64,000 bases of DNA from Alloalcanivorax xiamenensis (GCF_009846745.1 NZ_AQPF01000013.1:26090-90089), one strand, 5' to 3'; shown: positions 24,346 through 32,849, counted from the first letter of the stretch. The notes: generated by a model not told the origin, from the sequence alone. Program-made: numbers and translations.

Positions 24346-26235
24346 ATGAAACGTCAGGCCGGCGCCTTGAGCGTCGTTACCCCGCTTTTGGTTATCGTAA
24401 TTCTGATTCTATCGACCTTGGCTCTCGACGGCGCAAGGTTGTTCTCTCTGAGGAAAGACCTTCAGGCGCAGGCGAATCTCGCCGCCACAGCCGCGGTAGG
24501 TAAGGCAAACACGTGTGGGGGCGATGCCGCGGAGGAGATGGTCAGCCGGGCTCGAGCAGCGATGCTGTTACAGGCTGATGCTCAAGGGCTTGATGGAAAA
24601 ACCCAGAGCATTTCTGTTCAGGAGGGGATTATCACCGCCCGGGATGGAAAAGTTCTGAGCTTCGAACCCGCCGATAACTTTCTGATGACGAACGGTGTCG
24701 CGGTTGAAATAAAACGGGTAGAGCCAATAAGCAGACTTCTTCCTGAATCCGTGCTCGGATCAGTAACTCTGACCGCTTCAGCGGCAGCTCAGAAAGAAGT
24801 GTACGCCACTTTCTATACGGAATCGTTCACCGCGGAACTTTCCACCGCCAAATCGCCGCTTTTGGAGCCGATATTCCGGTACGTCCTTGGTGATAGCCAG
24901 TTGACGCTGAAGGCGCTGTCATTGGAACAGCTGGCGCATACCGTCATTGATCTTGAGAGCTTGCTTCACCATCTCACCACCGAAATGCCGGTGCTCGGTG
25001 ATCTGGGGCTTGGTGAGATTCTTGGATCGGATATTCCCGCCCATGTTGTTGTTGGGGCGCTGAAAAGCGTTGATGGGCTTACATCCGATACTCTGGCCAT
25101 GTTGGATGAGATCATTGCCGCCCCGGGTATCCATACCAATATCAAGTTAGAGGATGTTGTTGGTGTGCTGGGCGACGGTGCCGTGGATGCGGGTGCAAAA
25201 ATTCCCCTTCTGGAGGCGCTTAGCGGCATCGTGCTGGACCTGGCTAACCGGCCTCCGTTCAATGGTGTGATCGAGGTGGATCTGGAAGGGCTTCTGGGGC
25301 CTCTGGGTTTGGATGAGAACCTGGAAGTAAAGCTTGAGATTGAGCTTGAGAACACCCCCAAGCCCATTATCGCGCCAGCAAGGATGGTCCAGGGCGATAA
25401 CGGCACGGAATGGATAGGGTCGCTGGCGGGCGCGGATATTATTTTGCGTCTGGTGTTGTACATGAACATCGGCGCCGCGGAATTCAGTGGCTTGAAGCTC
25501 TCTGTTCCGCTGGAACTTCGGACGGGGGCCACCACGGCACGATTGGTTGGGGCGGATTGCGCCGCCGGGTCGGTTAATACGGTAAACTTCGACTTCGAAG
25601 TGGAGCGGTCGGTACTGTCCCTGGAAACCATTCACGATGGTAAGTACGACGGCATTGAAGTGGGTGTCCTGGTGGCGGACGAAGAGCCCGAGGGCGTTTG
25701 TTTCCCGGCTATTGCCAAGGCCTTTTGTCCGGTATATCGGGAAGACGTTACCTGGACACACAAGTACACCGGGCTGCTGGGAACTAAGTACGGGGACTGC
25801 TGCTACCCGCCAGTTAAAGCATGCGGGAAAGGGTTGGTGGATGTCCGTATAAGCTCGACGCCGGTTACTGGCGAGGCGGTGCCGACGAGCATGTTGTATT
25901 TCGATGACTTGCCACTTGATGCTTTTGAGGCGATCTCCGAAGAGGTGTCAGGCGACACAGGTTCGGTACTGAGAAAAAGTGTTACCAACCTGCTTGATGG
26001 TATTAGTGTGGATCATGCCAGTATTGCCTGTATTCCTTTGGACGGATTGCTGAACGGTCTTGTGGACGTGATTACGCCAGTGTTGGACGGCTTGTTGGTG
26101 CCGTTGTCCGATTATCTGTTGGGGCCGTTGCTGGAAGCCTTGGGTGTGAACCTGGGAACAGCTACGGTGCACGTCATCGCTGCGGAGCAACCTTCGGTCA
26201 AGCTGTTGCAATACTGTGGTCCGGAAGGCTGCTAA
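24346..26235 (+). CDS. TadG-like protein, copy 2, with cysteine-rich insert
   Basis: A 629-residue paralog of the preceding gene: MKRQAGALSVVTPLLVIVIL, then STLALDGARLFSLR at the N-terminus. The C-terminal architecture is the same (LLEALGVNLGTATVHVIAAE, then a terminal CGPEGC). It differs by a cysteine-rich stretch at residues 452-493 (C452, C461, C485, C486, C493) that copy 1 lacks. The C-terminal cysteines suggest disulfides in the periplasm or outside the cell. It is the last gene of the Tad operon and is followed by a hairpin. Confidence 0.75.
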   Translation: MKRQAGALSVVTPLLVIVILILSTLALDGARLFSLRKDLQAQANLAATAAVGKANTCGGDAAEEMVSRARAAMLLQADAQGLDGKTQSISVQEGIITARDGKVLSFEPADNFLMTNGVAVEIKRVEPISRLLPESVLGSVTLTASAAAQKEVYATFYTESFTAELSTAKSPLLEPIFRYVLGDSQLTLKALSLEQLAHTVIDLESLLHHLTTEMPVLGDLGLGEILGSDIPAHVVVGALKSVDGLTSDTLAMLDEIIAAPGIHTNIKLEDVVGVLGDGAVDAGAKIPLLEALSGIVLDLANRPPFNGVIEVDLEGLLGPLGLDENLEVKLEIELENTPKPIIAPARMVQGDNGTEWIGSLAGADIILRLVLYMNIGAAEFSGLKLSVPLELRTGATTARLVGADCAAGSVNTVNFDFEVERSVLSLETIHDGKYDGIEVGVLVADEEPEGVCFPAIAKAFCPVYREDVTWTHKYTGLLGTKYGDCCYPPVKACGKGLVDVRISSTPVTGEAVPTSMLYFDDLPLDAFEAISEEVSGDTGSVLRKSVTNLLDGISVDHASIACIPLDGLLNGLVDVITPVLDGLLVPLSDYLLGPLLEALGVNLGTATVHVIAAEQPSVKLLQYCGPEGC

Positions 26236-26241
26236 CACCGA

Positions 26242-26280
26242 GGCGCGGCGGTTTGGAGCCAATGGCTCAACCGCCGTGCC
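26242..26280. terminator. Long hairpin between Tad operon end and iclR end
   Basis: GGCGCGGCGGTT and AACCGCCGTGCC, plus inner GAGCC and GGCTC, form a long imperfect stem between the last Tad gene and the convergent IclR gene, overlapping the IclR stop. There is no strong T run on either side, so termination in both directions is likely but not certain. Confidence 0.45.
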
Positions 26281-27049
26281 GCAACTCCCCATTAATCTTC
26301 TCCGCCGTCTTTCGCAGCTCAGGCAATAACCGCTCAATCATACCTTCCTCATTGGCCTTGCTCGGCGCCAAAGTGAGGTTGATAGCGGCGATGGTTTTGT
26401 TTTCCCTATTCTTGATCGGCACGGAGATGCCGAACATGCCTTCCTCCAGTTCCCGGTCAACGATGGACCAGCCCTTGGCGCCGTCTTCCAGAATCGCTCG
26501 CTTGAGTTCCGCTTTGTCGGTGATGGTGAAGCGGGTGTAGGGGGTGAGCTCCAGGTTGTTGAGGTAGTGGTCGAGTTCTTCGGGGGGCAAGTCGGCCAGC
26601 TGGATCCGCCCCAGGGAGACCACGTGCGCGGGCAGGGTGCTGCCCACGTTGAGGGTGCTTTTGAGCAGTTTACGGGTGGGGACCCGCATCACGTAGTAGA
26701 TGTCAGAACCGTCCAGCACCGCGATGGAGCAGGATTCCTGAACGCTTTGCACCAGTTCCTCCATGTAACTCTGGGCGAAGGACCAGATCTCCATTGAGGA
26801 GAGGTAGGAGAAACCCAGGTTCAGCATGCGGGGAGTGAGCCAGAACTGCTTGCCGTCGGTGTTGGCGTAGCCCAGGGCGGTGAGGGTATGCAGCAGGCGT
26901 CTGGCACTGGCCCGGGAGATGTCGGCCCGCCGGGCGACATCGGACAGGGATTGCCTGGCGGCGCCTTCTCCGAAAGTGGTGATCACCTTCAAACCCCGCA
27001 TGAATCCGCTGACCAGCAGGGACTCAGCCTTCTCTTTATGTGCCGCCAT
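26267..27049 (-). CDS. IclR family transcriptional regulator
   Basis: A 260-residue protein with a winged HTH (LSDVARRADISRASARRLLHTLTALGY, about 35-61) and an IclR effector domain (SSMEIWSFAQSYMEELVQSVQESCSI onward, ending in IAAINLTLAP). The family includes PcaR and PobR, which bind aromatic-acid intermediates. I start at MAAHKEK because GGAG is eight to nine bases upstream. It is divergent from the TRAP operon and likely controls it through the palindrome at 27084-27096. Confidence 0.88.
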   Translation of the reverse strand: MAAHKEKAESLLVSGFMRGLKVITTFGEGAARQSLSDVARRADISRASARRLLHTLTALGYANTDGKQFWLTPRMLNLGFSYLSSMEIWSFAQSYMEELVQSVQESCSIAVLDGSDIYYVMRVPTRKLLKSTLNVGSTLPAHVVSLGRIQLADLPPEELDHYLNNLELTPYTRFTITDKAELKRAILEDGAKGWSIVDRELEEGMFGISVPIKNRENKTIAAINLTLAPSKANEEGMIERLLPELRKTAEKINGELRHGG

Positions 27050-27074
27050 CGGTACCACTCCGTCCAGGGACGTT

Positions 27075-27104
27075 TTGACATTAACGAAAGTTTCGTCTTA
27101 TCTT
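27075..27104 (+). promoter_or_regulatory. Promoter of the TRAP operon with operator in the spacer
   Basis: TTGACA (27075-27080) is a perfect -35. TATCTT (27099-27104) is a 4/6 -10 at an 18-base spacing. The perfect palindrome ACGAAA-G-TTTCGT (27084-27096) lies wholly in the spacer. A regulator bound there would block RNA polymerase or realign the promoter. The dctP start is 114 bases downstream. The candidate binder is the divergent IclR protein. Confidence 0.6.
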
Positions 27105-27108
27105 ACTG

Positions 27109-27127
27109 GTGTTCTTTTAGGGAACAC
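27109..27127. promoter_or_regulatory. Second inverted repeat in iclR-dctP region
   Basis: GTGTTC and GAACAC, separated by seven bases, lie just downstream of the proposed -10. This could be an additional operator for the IclR regulator. Its half-sites differ from those of the spacer palindrome. Confidence 0.35.
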
Positions 27128-27217
27128 AATGTGCGTATAGCGAACAATAATCAAGATGGGGTTGCAACACAACCCCCGAACTCGGAGAAAGCTCCACGAG
27201 AGCTTGGAGAGAGTCTC

Positions 27218-28339
27218 ATGGCTAACAACAACAGCAATCGATTGATATCCGCGTTGCTCGGTGGCCTGGTCGCCGTGGCTTCCCTGGTGCCGGCATTGGC
27301 TTTTGCGCGTGATCTGACTTACGGCAGTTATCTGCCGCCTCACCATCCCACCAGTGAGGGGATCACCACCTTCATGGCGGCGGCGAAGACGCGGTCCGAT
27401 GGCGAGGTGTCTTTCAAGTTCTTTCCGTCCGGGGCGGCGGCCTCGGGCAAGGAGATGCTGTCGGCGGTGAGCGACGGCATGATCGACGGCGGTTTCCTGG
27501 TGACCGTTTATTTCCCTACGTCCATGCCGGCGAACATGGTCATCAGCGATCTGTCGTTCTGGGACCGGGACTCGCTGGCTGCGTCCGCCGCGTCGGTGGA
27601 CACCATTCTCAATGACTGTCCGCAATGCCTTGAGGAGTACAAGGAGCAGGGCGTGCGCTTCCTCGCCAGTTACGCCACGCCGCCTTACCAGGCCATGTGC
27701 AAGGACCGGTTTGACGAAGGTTTTGACGCCGAGGGCAAACGCATGCGCGTGGCCGGTGAAGAGATCGGTCGTTGGGTGTCGGGTATCGAGGGTATTCCGG
27801 TCAACATTCCCAATAGCGAATCCTACGAGGCCATGGAACGCAGCCAGTTGGACTGTGTCATCGGTGCCACCAGCTGGTTGAAATCCTTGTCGCTGATGGA
27901 AGTGGCCAACAGCGTCGTCGAGTTGCCCATGGGGGCTTTTCTGGGCGGTTCGTTGCTGAATGTGCGTGAGGCCGTCTGGGAGGATCTGGACGATAAAGGG
28001 CGCCAGGCATTGATTGATGCGGCGCCGGTAGGGCTCGCGCGTACCTTGTACGCGTATCAGAAGGAAGAACAGGACGTACGAAAGCTGGCGCGGGAACAGA
28101 ACATTCACTTCGTTGAAGTATCCGATGCGCTCAAGCAACGTCGTGAGGCTTTCATGCAATCCCAGATTGAGCAATCGGCCCGGAATGCGGCCAAGCGTGG
28201 TGTCGAGCATCCGGAAAAGATCGTCGAGAGTTTCATCAAGAATCTGGAGAAGTGGGAAGGGCTGCTCGAAGGTAAGGAACTCACCGAGCAGCAGTACGCC
28301 GACCTGTTGAAGACCGAAATCTACGACAAGGCGTTTTGA
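27218..28339 (+). CDS. TRAP transporter substrate-binding protein, DctP family
   Basis: A 373-residue periplasmic receptor with a signal peptide (residues 1 to about 30, ending PALAFA), LTYGSYLPPHHPTSEG and a DctP fold. The likely carboxylate-binding arginine lies in AEGKRMRVAGEE, and the binding-cleft segment includes ESYEAMERSQLDCVIG. It captures an organic acid for the DctQM permease encoded downstream. The start has GGAGAG upstream and follows a long leader. A REPIN and two enzyme genes separate it from its permease. The substrate cannot be read from the sequence. Confidence 0.88.
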   Translation: MANNNSNRLISALLGGLVAVASLVPALAFARDLTYGSYLPPHHPTSEGITTFMAAAKTRSDGEVSFKFFPSGAAASGKEMLSAVSDGMIDGGFLVTVYFPTSMPANMVISDLSFWDRDSLAASAASVDTILNDCPQCLEEYKEQGVRFLASYATPPYQAMCKDRFDEGFDAEGKRMRVAGEEIGRWVSGIEGIPVNIPNSESYEAMERSQLDCVIGATSWLKSLSLMEVANSVVELPMGAFLGGSLLNVREAVWEDLDDKGRQALIDAAPVGLARTLYAYQKEEQDVRKLAREQNIHFVEVSDALKQRREAFMQSQIEQSARNAAKRGVEHPEKIVESFIKNLEKWEGLLEGKELTEQQYADLLKTEIYDKAF

Positions 28340-28369
28340 TGGACCGTGCCGGTTCAGGGCTCTGGAGGT

Positions 28370-28500
28370 GGCTACAAAGCCACTGTAGGAGCTTGCCTGC
28401 AAGCGAACTCCTGGAACGGGAGATGATTCGCTGCCAAGGCAGCTCCCCACAGCGGCTCCGTGGTTTCCCTTTGTGGGAAGCTGCCTTGGCAGCGAATGGC
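28370..28500. repeat. REP units between dctP and the CoA transferase
   Basis: A degenerate unit (ACTGTAGGAGCTTGCCTGCAAGCGAA) is followed by a REPIN whose units both have GCTGCC/GGCAGC stems. It sits inside what otherwise reads as one operon, so it may stabilise or shorten the dctP message. Confidence 0.85.
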
Positions 28501-28544
28501 GTGCTAGCGCGCCGGTTTCTTCTCACTTCACAGGTTATTGATTG

Positions 28545-29732
28545 ATGAATACCGCTACAACGCAGTTCAAGCCGTTTGACGGGGTCCGGGTCCTGGATAT
28601 GAGCCAGGGGCTGGCCGGGCCTTACGCGGCGCAGATGCTTCTGATGATGGGCGCCACGGTGGTGAAGGTGGAGCCGCCCCAGGGAGACTGGGGCCGGGTG
28701 ATGGGGCTGGCACGCAGCGGGCACAGCGCTCTGAGCGTAATCGCCAACTGGGGTAAGAAAGGTATCTGCGTGGATGCCCGGAATGAACAGGGACGGGAGG
28801 TGATCAAACGCCTGGTTGGTTGCTCGGATCTGGTGATGGAAAGCTTCCGGCCTGGTGTAATGGAAAAGCTCGGGTTGGGGTACGACGTCCTGAAGTCCAT
28901 GAATCCCGCCATTGTACTGGGCTCCATTTCCGGTTTTGGCCGCACCGGTCCCCACGCATTGCGCGCGGGCTCGGACAGCATTCTCCAGGCGGCCACCGGC
29001 ATGGCGGCCATGAACGGTACGGACCAAGGCGAGCCCCGGCGGGTTGGTATGCTGGCGGTGGATATGATCACCGGTTTGTACGCCGGTTACGCATTGTCCG
29101 CGGCGATTCACGAGCAGCGGGCCACCGGTGTTGGCCGCCATCTGGATTTGTCTCTGCTTGGTGCCTCAATGGCTTTTCAGGCCATGCCGATGGTGGAGTC
29201 GTTCCTGCAGGGCGGAGAAAAAAGAAAACCGGTGACGGTGCCCTCGGGCAATTTCAACGCCGCCGATGGTCAACTCTCGGTGGTGTGCTTGCGTAATGAG
29301 ATGTTCTTCGCCCTGGCAAAGGCGCTTGGCCATGAAGAGTGGGCAACCGATCCACGTTTTGCCGATAACGAGTCACGTCAACGCAATGTGGATACCCTGC
29401 ACGACCTGCTGGCGGATATTTTTCCGACACAATCCAGGGAGTACTGGATTGATCGCCTCAATCAGGCGGGTGTGCTTTGTGGACCGGTGAACAGCTATTC
29501 GTCGTTGCGTGAGGATGCCCAGGTGGAGGCCCTGCATTTGTTGGCGGACGTGGACCAGCCAGACTTCGGTGCCTTTCCTTTCCCTGCGTTTCCAGGGGCG
29601 GAGAACCGGGCGGACGAGTTGCCGCCGGCGCCGGCTTTGGGGCAACACACCGTGGATGCCCTGCGAGGCGCGGGCTTCGCCGAGGCGGAGATCCACAACT
29701 TGTTGTCATCCGGTGCCTGCATGCAGGCGTGA
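28545..29732 (+). CDS. CaiB/BaiF family CoA transferase
   Basis: A 395-residue family III CoA transferase, which moves CoA between organic acids. It has GVRVLDMSQGLAGPYAAQML at the N-terminus, KVEPPQGD, the catalytic aspartate at 173 (GMLAVDMITGLYAGY) and QHTVDALRGAGF near the end. A start codon at 28545 follows a TTG one codon earlier. In this operon it probably activates the acid brought in by the TRAP transporter. The substrate is unknown. Confidence 0.9.
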   Translation: MNTATTQFKPFDGVRVLDMSQGLAGPYAAQMLLMMGATVVKVEPPQGDWGRVMGLARSGHSALSVIANWGKKGICVDARNEQGREVIKRLVGCSDLVMESFRPGVMEKLGLGYDVLKSMNPAIVLGSISGFGRTGPHALRAGSDSILQAATGMAAMNGTDQGEPRRVGMLAVDMITGLYAGYALSAAIHEQRATGVGRHLDLSLLGASMAFQAMPMVESFLQGGEKRKPVTVPSGNFNAADGQLSVVCLRNEMFFALAKALGHEEWATDPRFADNESRQRNVDTLHDLLADIFPTQSREYWIDRLNQAGVLCGPVNSYSSLREDAQVEALHLLADVDQPDFGAFPFPAFPGAENRADELPPAPALGQHTVDALRGAGFAEAEIHNLLSSGACMQA

Positions 29733-29752
29733 GAAAGAATAAGGAGCAGGTG

Positions 29753-30751
29753 ATGCGAGCAGTGCTTTGTGACCGGTTCGGGTCTTATCAGGACCTGGTG
29801 TTATCCAGGGTACCCAGTCCGGCGTTGGCGGAGGGCTGCGTGCGTATCGCCGTGCACTTCGCCAGCGTCAGCTACGCCATCTCCTTGATGGTGGCGGGGA
29901 CCTATCAACGCAAAATGACGCTGCCTTTTGTTCCCGGCACGGAGGTATCCGGAGTCGTTACCGAATGCGGCCCCGGCGTTAACGATCTCAAAGTGGGGCA
30001 GCGGGTGGCGGCCATTGTCGATTGCGGCGCCTTTGCTGAAGAGGTGGTGATCGACCGGGCCACCGTCTACCCGGTTCCGGAGGCGGTGCCATTGGAACAG
30101 GCGGTGGCTTTGCCCCTGTCGTTCGGTACCGCGACCACGGCATTAAAACGGGCCGGGGAGCTGGCTAATAAAACGGTTCTGGTGACCGGTGCCGGAGGGG
30201 CTCTGGGGCAAGCCGCTGTACAGGTGGCTGCTTTGCTTGGAGCCAAGGTCATCGCCATGGCCAGCTCGCCTGCAAAGCTGGACGCGGCTTTGAAGGTGGG
30301 CGCCTCGGAAGGGATCGATTACTCCACCGGGGACGTGGTGAAGAAGGTTAAGGCTTTGACGGACGGGCGCGGCGCCGATGTAGTGTTCGATCCGGTGGGT
30401 GGCGACGTGTTCGTGTCGCTGATTCGGGCCACGGCGGTGGAAGGAGCCATTCTTTCGCTGGGTTTTGCCAGCGGTGACATTCCCGCCGCGCCGGTGAATC
30501 TGTTGTTGGTGAAGAACATCGGTTTGCTGGGGGTGAATTTTTCCGAGTACGTGGGTTGGGGAAAAGAGGATCGGCGTCATCAATTCTCCGATGAAATCCA
30601 GTCGATGATGCGCTGGCTGTTCCAGTCCGCGGCGGAAGGAGAAATAAATCTCGCCACGCCCGAGCTGTTCCGATTCGAGCAGGTGACGGAAGCCATCGAT
30701 CAGGTGGTTAAGCGCCGGGCCGTGGGTAAGGTGGCATTACGTATTCGATGA
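29753..30751 (+). CDS. NADPH:quinone oxidoreductase-like dehydrogenase (zinc-free MDR family)
   Basis: A 332-residue medium-chain dehydrogenase/reductase with a GroES-like N-terminus (PFVPGTEVSGVV, 59-70) and the nucleotide-binding motif GAGGALGQAA (146-155). It lacks the catalytic zinc ligands of alcohol dehydrogenases, as in quinone oxidoreductases and acryloyl-CoA or crotonyl-CoA reductase relatives. AAGGAG precedes the ATG at 29753. Next to a CoA transferase, an enoyl-CoA-type reductase role is plausible but unproven. Confidence 0.85.
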   Translation: MRAVLCDRFGSYQDLVLSRVPSPALAEGCVRIAVHFASVSYAISLMVAGTYQRKMTLPFVPGTEVSGVVTECGPGVNDLKVGQRVAAIVDCGAFAEEVVIDRATVYPVPEAVPLEQAVALPLSFGTATTALKRAGELANKTVLVTGAGGALGQAAVQVAALLGAKVIAMASSPAKLDAALKVGASEGIDYSTGDVVKKVKALTDGRGADVVFDPVGGDVFVSLIRATAVEGAILSLGFASGDIPAAPVNLLLVKNIGLLGVNFSEYVGWGKEDRRHQFSDEIQSMMRWLFQSAAEGEINLATPELFRFEQVTEAIDQVVKRRAVGKVALRIR

Positions 30752-30760
30752 GGTTGGATT

Positions 30761-31261
30761 ATGAACCGGCTAATAAAAAAGACAAAGAATCTGGCCACCA
30801 ATGTGGTCGGCGCAATGATTGTTCTGATGATGGTGCATGTCACCACCGAAGTGCTGCTGAGGTTGCTGTTCGGCATGCATATCCCGGGAACCATGGAAGT
30901 CGTTGCTTACTACTACATGGTGGCGGCGGTGTTCATCGGTATCTTTATTTGTGTGGTGGAGGATAGCCACATTCGCGTGGATGTATTGGTTCAGCATTTT
31001 GGCAAACGGTTGAAATCCGCTTCGGATATCTTCGGGTTGCTGGTGATAACGCTGTACTTTGCCCTGTTCTCCTACGGTCTGTATTTGCAAGCGGTTAAAA
31101 GCTGGGGACGCCGGGAAGGCGTGGACGCGGTGTTCTTTGAACTGTCGATCTGGCCATCTCGTTGGATTGCATGGGCGGGCGTTTCCCTGGCCGCTCTCGC
31201 GGCGGTGTATCTTCTGGTCCGTCTACTGCGCGGTAGATCCGGGCGGGAGATGCCATCATGA
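30761..31261 (+). CDS. TRAP transporter small permease, DctQ family
   Basis: A 166-residue protein with four hydrophobic segments (about 14-34, 45-68, 88-108, 130-153), the DctQ topology. It bridges the receptor and the large permease of the TRAP importer. It overlaps the DctM gene by four bases (ATGA). Confidence 0.88.
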   Translation: MNRLIKKTKNLATNVVGAMIVLMMVHVTTEVLLRLLFGMHIPGTMEVVAYYYMVAAVFIGIFICVVEDSHIRVDVLVQHFGKRLKSASDIFGLLVITLYFALFSYGLYLQAVKSWGRREGVDAVFFELSIWPSRWIAWAGVSLAALAAVYLLVRLLRGRSGREMPS

Positions 31262-32565
31262 GCGCGGTGCAGGTCGGGTTCGCTTGTATCGCGTTGTTGT
31301 TGGTGCTGTTGGCGCTGCGTGTGCCGATCGGGGTCTCGCTCGGGGTGAGCGCCTTCACCGGGTTACTCTCTCTGCGTGGGCTGGACGCGGCGTTCGCCTT
31401 GATGGGCTCCACCACGTTTCAGTTCATCGCCCATTGGTCGTTGACCGCCATTCCCATGTTTATCCTGATGGGCGCGATTGCCTTCCATACCGGTTTGACG
31501 CGGACCCTGTTCGATGCGGGCAAGGCCTGGCTGGGTTTCCTGCCGGGCGGGTTGGCGATCGCCACCAATGTTTCCAGTGCCGGTTTTGCCGCCGCCAGTG
31601 GTTCCAGTGTGGCGATGGCCGGTGCCATGTCCCGTCTTGCCGTACCGGAAATGCTGAGGGCCCGGTACGATCCTGGCCTGGCCACGGGGGTGGTGGCGGC
31701 GTCTGGAACGCTGGGAGCCTTTATCCCTCCGAGTATTCCTTTTGTGCTTTATGCGGTTTTCATGGAGGCGTCCGTCGGACAGTTGCTGATGGCGGGGATT
31801 ATCCCTGGCCTGCTGACCATGCTGGCCTATGCGGTATTGATCATCACCCGAGTGAAGCTGAATCCGGACCTGGCGCCGGGTACGGCGCAGGCCTACTCCA
31901 CCCGGGACCGTTGGGTATTGTTGCTCAAGTCCTGGCCGCTGCCAGTGATCGTCGCCGGTGTGGTCGGCGGGCTTTATACCGGAACGGTGACGGCCACCGA
32001 GGCAGGCGCTTTTGGTGCCTTCGTGGCGATCGTGGCCGCCTTGCTCCAGGGTTCCTTCAGCTGGACGGCGATGCAGCAGGCGGTGTCGGAAACCGTCACC
32101 AGCACCGCGTCGATTTTTCTCATTGCCATCGGCGCTGTGTTGTTCAGTCGTATGCTCACGCTCAGCCAGATTCCCATGAACATTGGTGTCTGGGTGGAAG
32201 ATTACGCAGTGGCGCTGTGGATGTTCTTGCTGGCGGTCACGGTGTTCTACATCGTTCTGGGTATGTTCCTGGATCCGATCGGCTTGATGCTGGTGACCCT
32301 GCCGGTGCTGGCGCCTTTCGTCATCGCGTTTGATATCGACGTGATCTGGTTTGGCGTGCTGGTGGTGAAGTTCATCGAGATCGGTTTGCTGACACCGCCA
32401 ATAGGATTGAACCTGTTCGTGGTCAGTGCCGGGGTGGGCGACAAGGTGCCGTTCGGTCAGGTGGTGCGAGGCACGGTGTGGTTCCTGGCCGCGGAAGCGG
32501 TGGTGCTGATTCTGCTGATGACGTTTCCGACGTTATCCCTGCTGTTGCCTTCGCTGATGTACTAA
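31258..32565 (+). CDS. TRAP transporter large permease, DctM family
   Basis: A 435-residue protein with about twelve hydrophobic segments and family motifs such as NVSSAGFAAASGSSVAMAG, GTLGAFIPPSIPFVLYA and EIGLLTPPIGLNLFVVS. It is the ion-coupled channel of the TRAP system. It completes the operon dctP, CoA transferase, dehydrogenase, dctQ, dctM. No terminator is evident in the 74-base gap to vapB. Confidence 0.93.
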   Translation: MSAVQVGFACIALLLVLLALRVPIGVSLGVSAFTGLLSLRGLDAAFALMGSTTFQFIAHWSLTAIPMFILMGAIAFHTGLTRTLFDAGKAWLGFLPGGLAIATNVSSAGFAAASGSSVAMAGAMSRLAVPEMLRARYDPGLATGVVAASGTLGAFIPPSIPFVLYAVFMEASVGQLLMAGIIPGLLTMLAYAVLIITRVKLNPDLAPGTAQAYSTRDRWVLLLKSWPLPVIVAGVVGGLYTGTVTATEAGAFGAFVAIVAALLQGSFSWTAMQQAVSETVTSTASIFLIAIGAVLFSRMLTLSQIPMNIGVWVEDYAVALWMFLLAVTVFYIVLGMFLDPIGLMLVTLPVLAPFVIAFDIDVIWFGVLVVKFIEIGLLTPPIGLNLFVVSAGVGDKVPFGQVVRGTVWFLAAEAVVLILLMTFPTLSLLLPSLMY

Positions 32566-32599
32566 CCAGGATGGTGCCATATTGACGAGATGATGAATT

Positions 32600-32617
32600 T
32601 GATGCACTGTGGCATCA
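32600..32617. promoter_or_regulatory. Inverted repeat upstream of vapB
   Basis: TGATGC-ACTGTG-GCATCA is a perfect 6-6-6 inverted repeat ending 22 bases before the vapB ATG. VapBC complexes repress their own promoter through such sites, so this is the likely operator. Confidence 0.5.
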
Positions 32618-32639
32618 ATAATGATGACCGAGCGTCGAT

Positions 32640-32849
32640 ATGCGTACCACAATCACGATTGACGATGCCCTCTACGAGCAGGCATTGGAGCTGGCTGAAG
32701 CAGGCTTGGATAAACCCGCGGATATTCTTCGGGAGGCCATCAAAACCTATGTTCGGGTCCAAGCCGCGCGCCGCCTGGCCGCTTTGGGAGGAGCCTCACC
32801 TGATATGGAGGATATCCCGCGGCGGCGTGAGGAGCCGTTCCAGGAATGA
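32640..32849 (+). CDS. vapB: VapB-like antitoxin
   Basis: A 69-residue protein with an N-terminal ribbon-helix-helix (MRTTITIDDALYEQALELAE, then KPADILREAIKTYV) and an acidic, arginine-rich tail that would wrap the toxin. It overlaps vapC by four bases (ATGA), the usual arrangement. It is expected to neutralise VapC and repress the operon. Confidence 0.85.
   Translation: MRTTITIDDALYEQALELAEAGLDKPADILREAIKTYVRVQAARRLAALGGASPDMEDIPRRREEPFQE

Noticed and set aside
31059..32333. 424-codon plus-strand frame overlapping the DctM gene
   Set aside because: A shadow reading frame of DctM; its translation is rich in C, R and G and lacks membrane segments, whereas DctM has clear family motifs.
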